34,631 nt of DNA, from assembly GCA_047921075.1 (NCBI GenBank), contig JBLRWS010000026.1, positions 1-34,631 on the forward strand, in the 5' to 3' direction. Each line of letters opens with the position of its first letter. Positions within the stretch are counted from its first letter, which is position 1. Of the stretch, positions 16,615 through 24,920 are shown in pieces. The DNA comes from JBLRWS01 sp047921075. GTDB taxonomy: Bacteria > Bacteroidota > Rhodothermia > Balneolales > Balneolaceae. The position numbers were made by a program, and so were the translations under genes. The notes below the pieces were generated by a model. That model had not been told where the DNA came from, did not search any database, and was given only the letters and a program-made list of their open reading frames with translations.

Positions 16615-17061
16615 TTGAGCATCAACACCCAATACACCCCCGACCAGTTTTTTACATCTCATCCGGTTCATGTTCGTTTTCGTGATCTGGACCCACTCAA
16701 TCATGTAAATAACGCCGTATTCAACACCTATTTTGAGGAAGCCCGTATTGCCTTTATTCTCGAGGTGCCGGAGCTTCGGGCAGAAATGGAATCGCACTAC
16801 AGCTTTGTACTGGCACACCTGGATCTCCACTATCTGAAACCGATTCACCTGCGCGAGCCGATTGCGGTCTACTCCTCGCTTATGGAACTTGGTAATAGCT
16901 CCATTACCGGAATACAGGCCATTTTTAATACCGAAACACAGCAGTGCAAGGCGGTAGCCAAAACCACCGGTGTCTGGTTTGATGTATCAGCGGGCCGCCC
17001 GGCACGGTTGCCCGACATTGCCAATCCCGATCACTATCTGATTCGCGAATCCGATGGATAA
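16615..17061 (+). CDS. 4HBT/FadM-like hotdog thioesterase
   Basis: 148 residues. Seen: the 4HBT signature RFRDLDPLNHVNNAVF, with D26 as the likely catalytic aspartate and the HVNN turn, then YFEEARIAFI, typical of YbgC/FadM-type acyl-CoA thioesterases. These hydrolyse acyl-CoA or acyl-ACP in the cytosol; the substrate is unknown. The start used is TTG at 16615, because the frame closes with TAA at 16585 and no in-frame ATG precedes the conserved region. It overlaps the following HD gene by 8 bp (ATGGATAA), so the two are translated together. It differs from the other thioesterase at 11281, which is of the YciA class. Confidence 0.85.
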   Translation: MSINTQYTPDQFFTSHPVHVRFRDLDPLNHVNNAVFNTYFEEARIAFILEVPELRAEMESHYSFVLAHLDLHYLKPIHLREPIAVYSSLMELGNSSITGIQAIFNTETQQCKAVAKTTGVWFDVSAGRPARLPDIANPDHYLIRESDG

Positions 17062-18313
17062 AAGCAGTCAATACAAGATCTTTAACGATCCGGTACACGG
17101 GTTTATCACCGTACCGAAGGGATTAATTTTGCGGCTGATTGATCACCCCTATGTGCAGCGTTTGCGGCGAATACGTCAGCTTGGGCTGGGTTATCTGGTC
17201 TTTCCCGCTGCCGAGCATTCCCGCTTTTCGCATGCGTTAGGAGCGTTTGAACTCGGCCTTCGCGTGCTTCGAAATTTAAAGGAAAAGGATACCACCATCA
17301 GCGACGCTGAGCTTCGCGGCACACTTATTGCCATTTTGCTCCACGATACAGGCCACGGTCCGTTGTCTCACACGCTTGAGCATACTCTTATTTCAGACTT
17401 CAATCATGAAATGATGAGCCTTCGGGTGATGCAGGAGCTAAACCGTGAATTTGACGGAGAGCTCGATACGGCCATCGATATTTTTTCCAATCAATACCCC
17501 AAGCGGTTTTTGCACCAGCTGGTCTCTTCGCAGCTCGATATGGACCGGCTCGATTATCTGAAACGCGACAGTTTTTTCACGGGTGTGTCTGAAGGTTCGG
17601 TCGGAATCAATCGAATTCTGAAAACGATGCGGGTACTGAATGGCAACATTGTGATTGAAAAAAAAGGAATCTACGCCATTGAGAACTACATCCTGTCCCG
17701 TCGATTGATGTATATGCAAGTCTACCTTCATAAAACGGTTCTGGCGGCCGACTCCCTGTTGAAAAGCATTTTTAACAGGGCCGGGTTTTTGACAAAAAAA
17801 GGGGTTCCCCTTCCTGCGCCCTCTTCATCGCTATCGTACTTTTTAACCGGCAAGATAAGTGCGAAACGATCGATCTCACCCGATGCGTTTCACCATTACA
17901 TGAATCTGGATGACCACGATATCTACATCACCATCAAAGCGTGGAAGTCGCATAGCGACGCGATTCTGGCCGATCTTTGTACCCGTTTTCTAAACCGGAA
18001 TATTTCGCGTACCCACTTTATTTCGAACCGAAAAAAAGAACAGACCCTCGGGCAGATCAAACAGAAAACCGCTCAATTTTTGAAGAAATCGGGTCTCCCG
18101 CATGATGAGGAGTCGGTTGCCTTTTATGTAGATGAGGGAGAAAGTTTTAGTGAGGCGTATAAATACGAAAATGAGAGCATCTGGATTCTGGATGATCACG
18201 ACCGGGCTGTCGAATTCTCCAAAGCTGCCGATACCAAGCATATTATCGCACTTACAAAACCGGTGGTAAAACCGTATCTGGTTCACCTGAAGGAGATCTC
18301 TGTCTCACTTTAG
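17054..18313 (+). CDS. SAMHD1-like HD-domain phosphohydrolase
   Basis: 419 residues. Seen: NDPVHGFITV at 11-20, typical of COG1078 HD hydrolases related to SAMHD1 and dGTPases, and the metal-binding set H60 (SRFSHALGAFELG), H97-D98 (LLHDTGHGPLSH) and a downstream aspartate in SSQLDMDRLDYLKRD (158-172). The family removes triphosphate from dNTPs or acts on related nucleotides; members need oligomerisation and often a nucleotide activator. The C-terminal half is divergent. It overlaps the thioesterase by 8 bp and converges on the PAS-HisKA-receiver gene with five bases between stops. dNTPase activity is inferred from the family; such proteins can also act in phage defence, but no defence gene lies nearby. 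Confidence 0.88.
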   Translation: MDKSSQYKIFNDPVHGFITVPKGLILRLIDHPYVQRLRRIRQLGLGYLVFPAAEHSRFSHALGAFELGLRVLRNLKEKDTTISDAELRGTLIAILLHDTGHGPLSHTLEHTLISDFNHEMMSLRVMQELNREFDGELDTAIDIFSNQYPKRFLHQLVSSQLDMDRLDYLKRDSFFTGVSEGSVGINRILKTMRVLNGNIVIEKKGIYAIENYILSRRLMYMQVYLHKTVLAADSLLKSIFNRAGFLTKKGVPLPAPSSSLSYFLTGKISAKRSISPDAFHHYMNLDDHDIYITIKAWKSHSDAILADLCTRFLNRNISRTHFISNRKKEQTLGQIKQKTAQFLKKSGLPHDEESVAFYVDEGESFSEAYKYENESIWILDDHDRAVEFSKAADTKHIIALTKPVVKPYLVHLKEISVSL

Positions 18314-18318
18314 GACGT

Positions 18319-19413
18319 CTATTTCGCGCTTGCCGCTACTTGTTGAACCAATTCAAACAGACGCTCTTCTCTAAACGGTTTATGCAGCAGTTCGTCAAAC
18401 CCTCTCTCTTTCAATTCCTGTAGTGTGTTTTCGCTTGAGGCTGTAACCGCAATAATCGGTATATCAAGGGTATCTTTCCCCATTTGACGAATCTGTACAA
18501 CGGCATCGAACCCGTTCATCACCGGCATCAACAAATCCATCAGAATAAGGTCTGGACGTTCTCTTTTAACCATCTCTACAGCCGCCTCTCCATTTTCAGC
18601 TTCTCTCACCACATATCCCCGCCGTTCCAAAATCAGACGAAGCAGTGTCCGATTAATAGTCACATCATCTACAACCAGCACCGATTCAATGTTGTTCTGG
18701 CGTAAATACATGTTCTCCTCACAAACCGGGGCGTCTTCCAGGCTTTTTTCAAGAAGTACCAGCTTTTCAATCTTTTGCTTCAGCAAATCCGACTGCTCGG
18801 AAATCTTTCGAAAGAGCGTTTGCTGGTGCCGGCTTAATTCTTCATCACTCTTAAGAAGCTCACTAAATCCAAAGATTGCATTTAACGGAGTTCGCAGCTC
18901 GTGAGCAAGATCTTTCAGATCCACCTCATCGGCTGATGGATCTTCCGGCTCAAACAGTACATAATACCCTTCGACTTCTCCGTCGTAATTGCACAGTCTG
19001 TTGGCTGTAACAAGTACCGCACGGCCGTTAATTTGTGAAGAAAAGGTGGATATCTTGCAATCATCTGCACGTTTGATCGAATCAAAATCAATCCCTGCGT
19101 TGGAGGCGGATCGCCCTACAATATCGTCGGGTGATTTATCACAGAGCACAAAAAAAAGAGCATTGGCATACGCAAGCTTCCCTTCCTTGCTCAGATACAC
19201 CAAAGGCTTCTGCGATGTTTCAAGAATCGTTTTAAGCAGAAGGTGTTGCTCGCTATGAGAGAGGTCTAATGCAGATGGCGTGCGGTTTTTTACAAATAGA
19301 TACGCCACCAACGAAAAAACCATCACCAGAGTTAGCAGATAAATCTGCTCGGATGCCTGATGAATTGCAATCTCGTTTAAAAAAAATGGGAGATATGTGT
19401 AGAAATTGCTCAT
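18319..19413 (-). CDS. PAS-HisKA-receiver protein lacking an ATPase domain
   Basis: 364 residues. Seen in order: one transmembrane helix (about 24-41), a PAS-like domain (about 57-155: LETSQKPLVYLSKEGKLAYAN), a HisKA helix pair with phospho-histidine H171 (DLAHELRTPLNAIFGFSELL), a coiled-coil-like stretch to about 228, then a full receiver domain (244-360) with D249/D250, D293 (LMDLLMPVMNG), T324 and K345. Ordinary hybrid kinases carry a HATPase_c domain of about 110 residues between HisKA and receiver; here only about 15 residues lie between, and no N, G1, F or G2 box is present. It therefore should not autophosphorylate. It may be phosphorylated by another kinase, act as a phosphatase, or work as a relay. 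Last gene of the long minus-strand run, 104 bp after folA. Confidence 0.9.
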   Translation of the reverse strand: MSNFYTYLPFFLNEIAIHQASEQIYLLTLVMVFSLVAYLFVKNRTPSALDLSHSEQHLLLKTILETSQKPLVYLSKEGKLAYANALFFVLCDKSPDDIVGRSASNAGIDFDSIKRADDCKISTFSSQINGRAVLVTANRLCNYDGEVEGYYVLFEPEDPSADEVDLKDLAHELRTPLNAIFGFSELLKSDEELSRHQQTLFRKISEQSDLLKQKIEKLVLLEKSLEDAPVCEENMYLRQNNIESVLVVDDVTINRTLLRLILERRGYVVREAENGEAAVEMVKRERPDLILMDLLMPVMNGFDAVVQIRQMGKDTLDIPIIAVTASSENTLQELKERGFDELLHKPFREERLFELVQQVAASAK

Positions 19414-19517
19414 GTAATGTTAACGCAGAGAGTATAATGTAAAAACTTTTTGATGAATTTTTTGGTTAGTCTTTTATAATTACCCGTTTAAACACTCCCT
19501 TCAGCTCATCCCGCCTG

Positions 19518-19991
19518 TTAGCGGCTTCTTTGATATTTTATAAAAGAGAAGTCGGGGTGATCTTCCCGCCATACCTCTATCCATGTAGTGCCTGTTTGTT
19601 CCCTGTAATCAGGAAAAAAGGTGTCTCCCTCGTATGTTTTTTTTATTTCTGTGATGATGAGCTCATCGGCCATTCCAATTGTTTGCCGGTAAATCTCACC
19701 ACCTCCAATCACAAATACCTTCTCGTGCTCTTGCAACGCGCCCAACGCCTCTTCTATGGAAGAGTATACGTCCACATGATCATACGTTTTGGAACGCGAC
19801 AGAACCACGTTTTTACGCCCGGGAAGAGGCCTCTCGTTCAACTCTTCGAAAACAATGCGTCCCATCAACAGCGGATGTCCCATCGTCGTACGTTTGAAGA
19901 ACGCGAGATCTTCTTTATAGTGCCACGGCAACTCTCCATCTTTACCGATAACAAGATTTGGATCGTGCGCTGCGATAAGAGTGAGAATCAT
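19518..19991 (-). CDS. folA: Dihydrofolate reductase
   Basis: 157 residues, standard for bacterial DHFR. It regenerates tetrahydrofolate with NADPH after thymidylate synthase oxidises it. Seen: IAAHDPNLVIGKDGELPWH with W23, catalytic acid D28 in KEDLAFFKRTT, the NADPH-contact segments MGRIVFEEL and NVVLSRS, and VIGGGEIYRQ. It overlaps thyA by 4 bp (ATGA), the classic thyA-folA pair. The next gene on the strand is the signalling protein, 104 bp away with no clear terminator between. Confidence 0.97.
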   Translation of the reverse strand: MILTLIAAHDPNLVIGKDGELPWHYKEDLAFFKRTTMGHPLLMGRIVFEELNERPLPGRKNVVLSRSKTYDHVDVYSSIEEALGALQEHEKVFVIGGGEIYRQTIGMADELIITEIKKTYEGDTFFPDYREQTGTTWIEVWREDHPDFSFIKYQRSR

Positions 19992-20836
19992 ACGGCCACC
20001 GGAAATCGGATGGGCTCGTGGGGATGATAGTTGCGCAACTCAAAATCATCGAAATCGAGCTCATCCAGAGGTTTTTTTGCAATGATCAGTTCAGGCAGCG
20101 GACGCGGCTCCCGTTTCAGTTGCTCCTTTAACCCATCGATGTGATTTTCGTAGATATGTGCATCCACAATGGTATGCGAAAAAACACCGGGCTCGTGGCC
20201 GGTTTCCTGAGCAACGGCCATCGTTAGCGCCGAATAGCAGGCCAGATTAAACGGTATGCCCAGGGCAATGTCGCCCGATCGCTGCGTGAGGTGGCAGTTC
20301 AGTCGTCCGTTCTGCACATTAAAAATATACATGACATGGCAGGGCGGCAGACGCATTTCGTGCAACAGCCCCGGGTGCCAGGCACTTACTACAATCCGAC
20401 GGCTGTTTGGGTTTGTTTTAAGCATCTCCACAGCACGCTGCAGTTGATCAAATTCCGCATAGTGCAGCGGCTCTTCTTCGTACGCTTTGTTTCCGGGGTA
20501 TGACACATCCTGCTCGGATTTCAGATAGGGAAACCGCCGCCACAGTGTCGGATAAATCGGGCCAACATAGCCGTCATCATCGGCCCAGGCATCCCAAATA
20601 TGGCAATCTTTTTCGTCGCGCAGCCAGCGTACATGATCTTCTCCACGCAGGTACCAGAGCAGTTCAAGAATCACCGAACGGAAATACACTTTTTTAGTTG
20701 TTAAAAGCGGGAACCCATCTGCCAGATCCACTTTATAATGCTCCGAAAAGCAGGAAATGGTATCTGTTCCAGTGCGGTTTTCTTTTCGCACACCATGTTC
20801 GAGGACGTTTTGTACTAAATCAAGATATTGCTTCAT
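19988..20836 (-). CDS. thyA: Thymidylate synthase (ThyA type)
   Basis: 282 residues, slightly longer than the 264-residue E. coli enzyme because of an insertion around 105-125. It methylates dUMP to dTMP using methylene-tetrahydrofolate. Seen: RTGTDTISCF near the N-terminus, catalytic C166 in RLPPCHVMYIF, LTQRSGDIALGIPFNLACY (phosphate and folate binding), VDAHIYENHID and the family C-terminus PVAV. It is followed by folA with a 4-bp overlap and preceded by rnc at a 70-bp gap that could hold a promoter. The genome thus uses the DHFR-dependent route here, not ThyX. Confidence 0.97.
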   Translation of the reverse strand: MKQYLDLVQNVLEHGVRKENRTGTDTISCFSEHYKVDLADGFPLLTTKKVYFRSVILELLWYLRGEDHVRWLRDEKDCHIWDAWADDDGYVGPIYPTLWRRFPYLKSEQDVSYPGNKAYEEEPLHYAEFDQLQRAVEMLKTNPNSRRIVVSAWHPGLLHEMRLPPCHVMYIFNVQNGRLNCHLTQRSGDIALGIPFNLACYSALTMAVAQETGHEPGVFSHTIVDAHIYENHIDGLKEQLKREPRPLPELIIAKKPLDELDFDDFELRNYHPHEPIRFPVAV

Positions 20837-20906
20837 GACGTTTTTTTGCGCAATAGGTTGGAGCTTATGTCACCTTAAAGTAGCTATTTGTAAAGAGGGG
20901 ATAAAT

Positions 20907-21659
20907 CTAAACCTGTAAATTTTTCAACGCGTGCCGGGCCGCTGCCTGTTCGGCCTCTTTTTTACTTTTCCCCTTCCCTCTGCCCAACACGGTATCGCCA
21001 ACGCGAACCGAAATATCAAAGGTTTTGTCGTGCCCCGGGCCGGTTTCCATCAACACTTCGTAGACCGGTAACGGTCGTTTTTCAAACTGCATCCGCTCCA
21101 TCAGCAGACTTTTATGATTATCGGCAGTGCTTAGAAGGTCCGGAATGTTAACATGCTTGTTGTACACCGATTTTACGATGGCCGAAGTTTGCTCATATCC
21201 CTTGGTGAGGTAGAGAGCACCGATTACAGACTCAAACTGATCAGACAATATGCCTTTGGAAAGTGTGATGTCGTGCCGGGAGGCCTGGTCACCGATTTCC
21301 AGCACCATATACAGTTCCAATTTACGAGCCAGAAAAGCCAGGGTCTCCCCCTTCACCAGCTTGGATCGCGCTTTGGTCAGAAAACCCTCATCTTCTTTGG
21401 GATACCGGCTATAGAGTAGTTCAGAAATGATCAAATCGAGCACGGCATCTCCTAAAAATTCGAGCCGCTCGTAGGTTTCATGAGCGGCGTACTGCTCACT
21501 ATCGATGATAGATTTATGGCGCAGTGCCTGCAAAAAGAGCTGCTGATCGCTTTCAGAGAGTTCAATTCCCAGAATCTCGGATAACTTTCTCAGGCGGTCG
21601 CTCGTGTCGGGCAGTTCATCCGACTGTTTGCGAAACAGATGCCTGAGCTTTTGGAACAA
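20907..21659 (-). CDS. rnc: Ribonuclease III
   Basis: 250 residues. It cleaves double-stranded RNA in rRNA maturation and mRNA turnover. Seen: the signature ERLEFLGDAVLDL with E67 and D71, the second acidic pair D140/E143 in LSDQFESVIGALYL, and a C-terminal dsRNA-binding domain (about 180-248) ending in GKGKSKKEAEQAAARHALK. The N-terminus is about 20 residues longer than in E. coli and basic. It begins three bases after the fabF stop; an acpP-fabF-rnc order is widespread in bacteria and supports co-transcription. Confidence 0.97.
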   Translation of the reverse strand: MFQKLRHLFRKQSDELPDTSDRLRKLSEILGIELSESDQQLFLQALRHKSIIDSEQYAAHETYERLEFLGDAVLDLIISELLYSRYPKEDEGFLTKARSKLVKGETLAFLARKLELYMVLEIGDQASRHDITLSKGILSDQFESVIGALYLTKGYEQTSAIVKSVYNKHVNIPDLLSTADNHKSLLMERMQFEKRPLPVYEVLMETGPGHDKTFDISVRVGDTVLGRGKGKSKKEAEQAAARHALKNLQV

Positions 21660-21662
21660 CGC

Positions 21663-22907
21663 CTACTCCTCGAATTTTTTGAACACAATGGTCGTATTGT
21701 GTCCTCCAAAGCCAAACGCATTATTCATGGCATACCGCACATCCCGCGCCTCCGCTTCGTTGGTTGTGTAATTCAGGTCGCACTCCGGGTCTGGCTCGGA
21801 ATAGTTAATGGTAGGCGGAATAATGCCGTGATAGGTTGTCAACAGTGCTGCAATCGCTTCGGCTGCCCCGGCTGCACCCAGCATGTGGCCGGTCATCGAC
21901 TTGGTAGAGTTGCAGTTGATTTTATAGGCATGATCGCCAAATACCTTTTTGATGGTATTGCTTTCCGCAATATCGCCAAGCGGTGTGGATGTTCCGTGCA
22001 TATTAATGTGATCCACATCTTCCGGTTTGATGTTGGCCATTTTAAAGGCCGACCGCAATGCCAGTTGTACGCCATTTCCATCGGGATCGGGTGCGGTAAT
22101 ATGATACGCATCTGCCGAAAAGCCGTACCCGACAATTTCGCCATAGATGCGGGCACCACGATCGACGGCCGATTCGTACGATTCCAGAAACATCATTCCG
22201 GCCCCTTCGCCAAGCACAAAACCGTCGCGGGTCTTATCAAATGGACGGGACGCTGTTTCCGGCGATTCATTTCGCGTAGACAGTGCTCTCATACTGCTGA
22301 AGCCGGCAATTCCAATCTTCCATACCGGAGATTCTGATCCGCCGCACACAGCCATATCGGCCTGTCCGTAACGAATGGTGTCGTAGGCAAGAGCAATGTT
22401 CTGAGATCCGGTTGCGCATGCCGATACGGCACAATAATTCGCACCTCTGAAACCATACTTGATGGAGATGTGACCGGCAGGCATGTCCGGAATCAGCATG
22501 GGAATAAAGAACGGAGAGACCCCCTTGGGCCCCCGTTCATGATGAGATACGGCTTGGTCGTAGAATGTTTTCATCCCGCCAACACCGGTTCCCACGATCA
22601 CCGCAACCCGATCTTTATTGATCGTGTCGAGGTCAACCTTACTGTCGGCAATCGCTTCATCGGCTGTAACAATCGCATATTGCGATACATTATCGAGCCG
22701 CCGAGCCTCTTTGCGTTCAAAAAAGTTATGGGGATCGAATTGATCGATCTGTCCGGCAAATTTGGTCGGGAACTCCGATGTATCGAAATGTTCGATCATC
22801 CGAATTCCGCTTTTTCCTGAAACGAGACCGTTCCAGAAATCGGGAGCTGTGTTACCAACCGGGGTTAAGGCCCCCAATCCGGTAACCACTACTCTGCGTC
22901 CGTCCAT
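21663..22907 (-). CDS. fabF: Beta-ketoacyl-ACP synthase II
   Basis: 414 residues, usual for FabF. It condenses malonyl-ACP with the growing acyl-ACP in the cytosolic type II system. Seen: VVVTGLGALTPVGN at the N-terminus and the Cys-His-His triad C164 (VSACATGSQNIA), H304 (NMHGTSTPLGD) and H341 (KSMTGHMLGAAG), with the C-terminal NNAFGFGGHNTTIVF loop. Placed 27 bp after acpP and 3 bp before rnc. FabB is less likely, given the operon position and the GTSTPLGD sequence. Confidence 0.97.
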   Translation of the reverse strand: MDGRRVVVTGLGALTPVGNTAPDFWNGLVSGKSGIRMIEHFDTSEFPTKFAGQIDQFDPHNFFERKEARRLDNVSQYAIVTADEAIADSKVDLDTINKDRVAVIVGTGVGGMKTFYDQAVSHHERGPKGVSPFFIPMLIPDMPAGHISIKYGFRGANYCAVSACATGSQNIALAYDTIRYGQADMAVCGGSESPVWKIGIAGFSSMRALSTRNESPETASRPFDKTRDGFVLGEGAGMMFLESYESAVDRGARIYGEIVGYGFSADAYHITAPDPDGNGVQLALRSAFKMANIKPEDVDHINMHGTSTPLGDIAESNTIKKVFGDHAYKINCNSTKSMTGHMLGAAGAAEAIAALLTTYHGIIPPTINYSEPDPECDLNYTTNEAEARDVRYAMNNAFGFGGHNTTIVFKKFEE

Positions 22908-22934
22908 AAAAGTATAACCTAAATGTTAGGAATG

Positions 22935-23171
22935 TTAGGATTTTTCCTGCAAGTAGGTAATGGCATCGCCAACCGTTGCAATATTTTCAGCATCTTCATC
23001 GGGGATACTGAGATCAAATTCTTTTTCGAATTCCATAATCAATTCTACGGTGTCCAGAGAGTCAGCTCCCAGGTCGTTTGTAAAATTGGCATCGTGCACT
23101 ACTTCTGACTCATCCACTCCGAGTTTATCTACGATGATGGCTTTTACTTTTGATTCTACGTCTTGTGACAT
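22935..23171 (-). CDS. acpP: Acyl carrier protein
   Basis: 78 residues, acidic and four-helical. S38 in GADSLDTVELIMEFE is the 4'-phosphopantetheine attachment site, and the motif is canonical. It carries acyl chains for the Fab enzymes, and probably for PlsX and lipid A acylation. A 116-bp gap upstream, the largest inside the fab cluster, holds an inverted repeat and could provide a separate strong promoter, as expected for so abundant a protein. Confidence 0.98.
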   Translation of the reverse strand: MSQDVESKVKAIIVDKLGVDESEVVHDANFTNDLGADSLDTVELIMEFEKEFDLSIPDEDAENIATVGDAITYLQEKS

Positions 23172-23232
23172 ATCAGTCTAAGGATTTATTTAGGGTTTGA
23201 TTCGGTAAAAAATCATTTCAATGATAAGGCTT

Positions 23233-23254
23233 CTTGATAAAAAAGTATATCAAG
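23233..23254. repeat. 7-bp inverted repeat upstream of acpP
   Basis: CTTGATA (23233-23239) and TATCAAG (23248-23254), perfect complements with an eight-base A-rich spacer, in the fabG-acpP gap. It could be an operator or an attenuating/processing hairpin in the acpP leader. On the minus strand a T-run lies inside the loop rather than after the stem, arguing against a simple terminator. Confidence 0.35.
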
Positions 23255-23287
23255 TGGCGCCAAGTTACGAAATTTTCGGTATTGCAG

Positions 23288-24043
23288 TTACATCGCCATG
23301 CCGCCATCTACCCGGATGGTCTCGCCGGTGATGTAAGAACTTAAATCTGAGGCTAAAAAAGCAACTACATTTGCAACCTCTTCGGGATTGCCCGCCCGGC
23401 CCAGCGGTGTCTCCTGTTTAATCGCTTCCAGTACTTTTTCGTCGAGGTTTTCGGTCATCTCGGTGGTAATATAGCCGGGGGCCACCACATTTGCCCGAAT
23501 GCCGCGGCTGGCAAGCTCCTTGGCATACGATTTCGTAAAACCGATCAATCCGGCTTTACTTGCAGCGTAGTTGCTCTGCCCCGCATTGCCACTCAGGCCT
23601 ACCACAGAACCGATCTGTATAATCGATCCGCCGCGGGCGCGCATCATCGGTTTGGCAGCTGCTTTTGAATAATTAAATACACTTTTCAGATTGGTATTGA
23701 TCACCTCATCCCACTGCTCTTCACTCATCCGAAGGATCAGGTTATCACGGGTGATACCGGCATTATTCACAAGCACATCCAGAGATCCCCACTCATCAAC
23801 AATTTGTTGGAGTACTTCTTCAGCTTTGGCAAAATCGACAGCGTCTGCCTGCATGGCTTTGGCTTTTACACCGTGGCTTTCCATCTCTTTCACCACGGCC
23901 TCGGCTGCGTCAACGGATCGTGCGTATGTAATAGCGACATTGGCCCCCATCGATGCCAGGGTAAGGGCAATGGAGCGGCCGATACCGCGGCTGCCACCGG
24001 TTACAAGACAGTTTTTCTCGTTCAGTTGCAATGTATTACTCAT
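23288..24043 (-). CDS. fabG: 3-oxoacyl-ACP reductase
   Basis: 251 residues. It reduces 3-ketoacyl-ACP to the 3-hydroxy form with NADPH. Seen: a short-chain dehydrogenase fold with TGGSRGIG (15-22), NNAG (93-96), N118, S146, Y159 and K163 (SNYAASK), and the C-terminal YITGETIRVDGGMAM typical of FabG. The start overlaps the fabD stop by 8 bp (ATGAGTAA), giving tight coupling. The standard catalytic tetrad is intact. Confidence 0.97.
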   Translation of the reverse strand: MSNTLQLNEKNCLVTGGSRGIGRSIALTLASMGANVAITYARSVDAAEAVVKEMESHGVKAKAMQADAVDFAKAEEVLQQIVDEWGSLDVLVNNAGITRDNLILRMSEEQWDEVINTNLKSVFNYSKAAAKPMMRARGGSIIQIGSVVGLSGNAGQSNYAASKAGLIGFTKSYAKELASRGIRANVVAPGYITTEMTENLDEKVLEAIKQETPLGRAGNPEEVANVVAFLASDLSSYITGETIRVDGGMAM

Positions 24044-24920
24044 AACCTTGAATGATTGCTTGTTTTAACGTTCGTTTGGTTAGGCCCTGAAGAACCTGTC
24101 CGGGGCCAACTTCGGTGTAGTGGGTCATTCCCTTCTCATGCATATTTTGAAGCGTTTGCGTCCAGCGCACCGGATTGGTTAGTTGACTGATTACATTCTC
24201 CTTCAGCAGATCAGGATCTGTGCTTCCCTGGGCAGTTACATTGCTGTATACCGGAATCGGCGGTTCGCTAAACGTTATCGTATCCAGCTTCGCCTTTAGC
24301 CCTTGTAGTGCAGGTGCCATCAACGGAGAGTGAAATGCTCCACTTACAGGCAGCATTTTGGCCAGCCGGCAACCTTGTTCTTTGGCAATCTCAACGGCTC
24401 GTTTTACGGCCTCTACATCGCCGGATATGACCAGTTGACCGGGACTGTTATAATTTGCGCAGACAACCGGCTTCTCCACTTCAGCCGACGCTTTTTTACA
24501 GATTTCTTCCACGTCTGCATCATCCATGCCAATAATTGCAGCCATGCTTCCCGGAAATTCTGTTCCGGCATTTTGCATCAGCTCTCCCCGCAGGGAAACC
24601 AGATCCATCCCGGATTCCAGATCAATCACACCGGCACTTACAAGAGCGGAAAATTCGCCAAGGCTGTGTCCCGCCACGGCATCCGGTTTCAGGTCCAACA
24701 GTTGAAACAACGCTACGGAGTGCAGAAAAATAGCCGGTTGTGTGTAACGGGTTTCCATCAATTTTTCGGATGGGCCGTTAAACATAATATCGGTGATAGA
24801 GTAACCAAGCTGATTGTTGGCACGGTCGAACAGCTCTCTGACCACGCCACCGTTATCGTAGTGCTCTTGGGCCATGCCCACTTTTTGCGATCCCTGTCCG
24901 GGAAACAGTACTGCCTTCAT
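24036..24920 (-). CDS. fabD: Malonyl-CoA:ACP transacylase
   Basis: 294 residues from the chosen ATG at 24920-24918. A start 33 bases upstream exists, but the family N-terminus is exactly MKAVLFPGQGSQ and GGAG precedes it at good spacing (GGAG, six bases, ATG), so the shorter form is preferred. It loads malonyl groups onto ACP. Seen: catalytic S86 in AGHSLGEFSAL and H197 in PVSGAFHSPLM, plus the terminal TEVGPGQVLQGL. The fabH stop and fabD start share one base (TGATG). It overlaps fabG by 8 bp. Confidence 0.96.
   Translation of the reverse strand: MKAVLFPGQGSQKVGMAQEHYDNGGVVRELFDRANNQLGYSITDIMFNGPSEKLMETRYTQPAIFLHSVALFQLLDLKPDAVAGHSLGEFSALVSAGVIDLESGMDLVSLRGELMQNAGTEFPGSMAAIIGMDDADVEEICKKASAEVEKPVVCANYNSPGQLVISGDVEAVKRAVEIAKEQGCRLAKMLPVSGAFHSPLMAPALQGLKAKLDTITFSEPPIPVYSNVTAQGSTDPDLLKENVISQLTNPVRWTQTLQNMHEKGMTHYTEVGPGQVLQGLTKRTLKQAIIQGYE

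Noticed and set aside
17054..18313. HD phosphohydrolase as part of an anti-phage defence island
   Set aside because: No defence, integrase or restriction genes lie nearby; neighbours are housekeeping genes.
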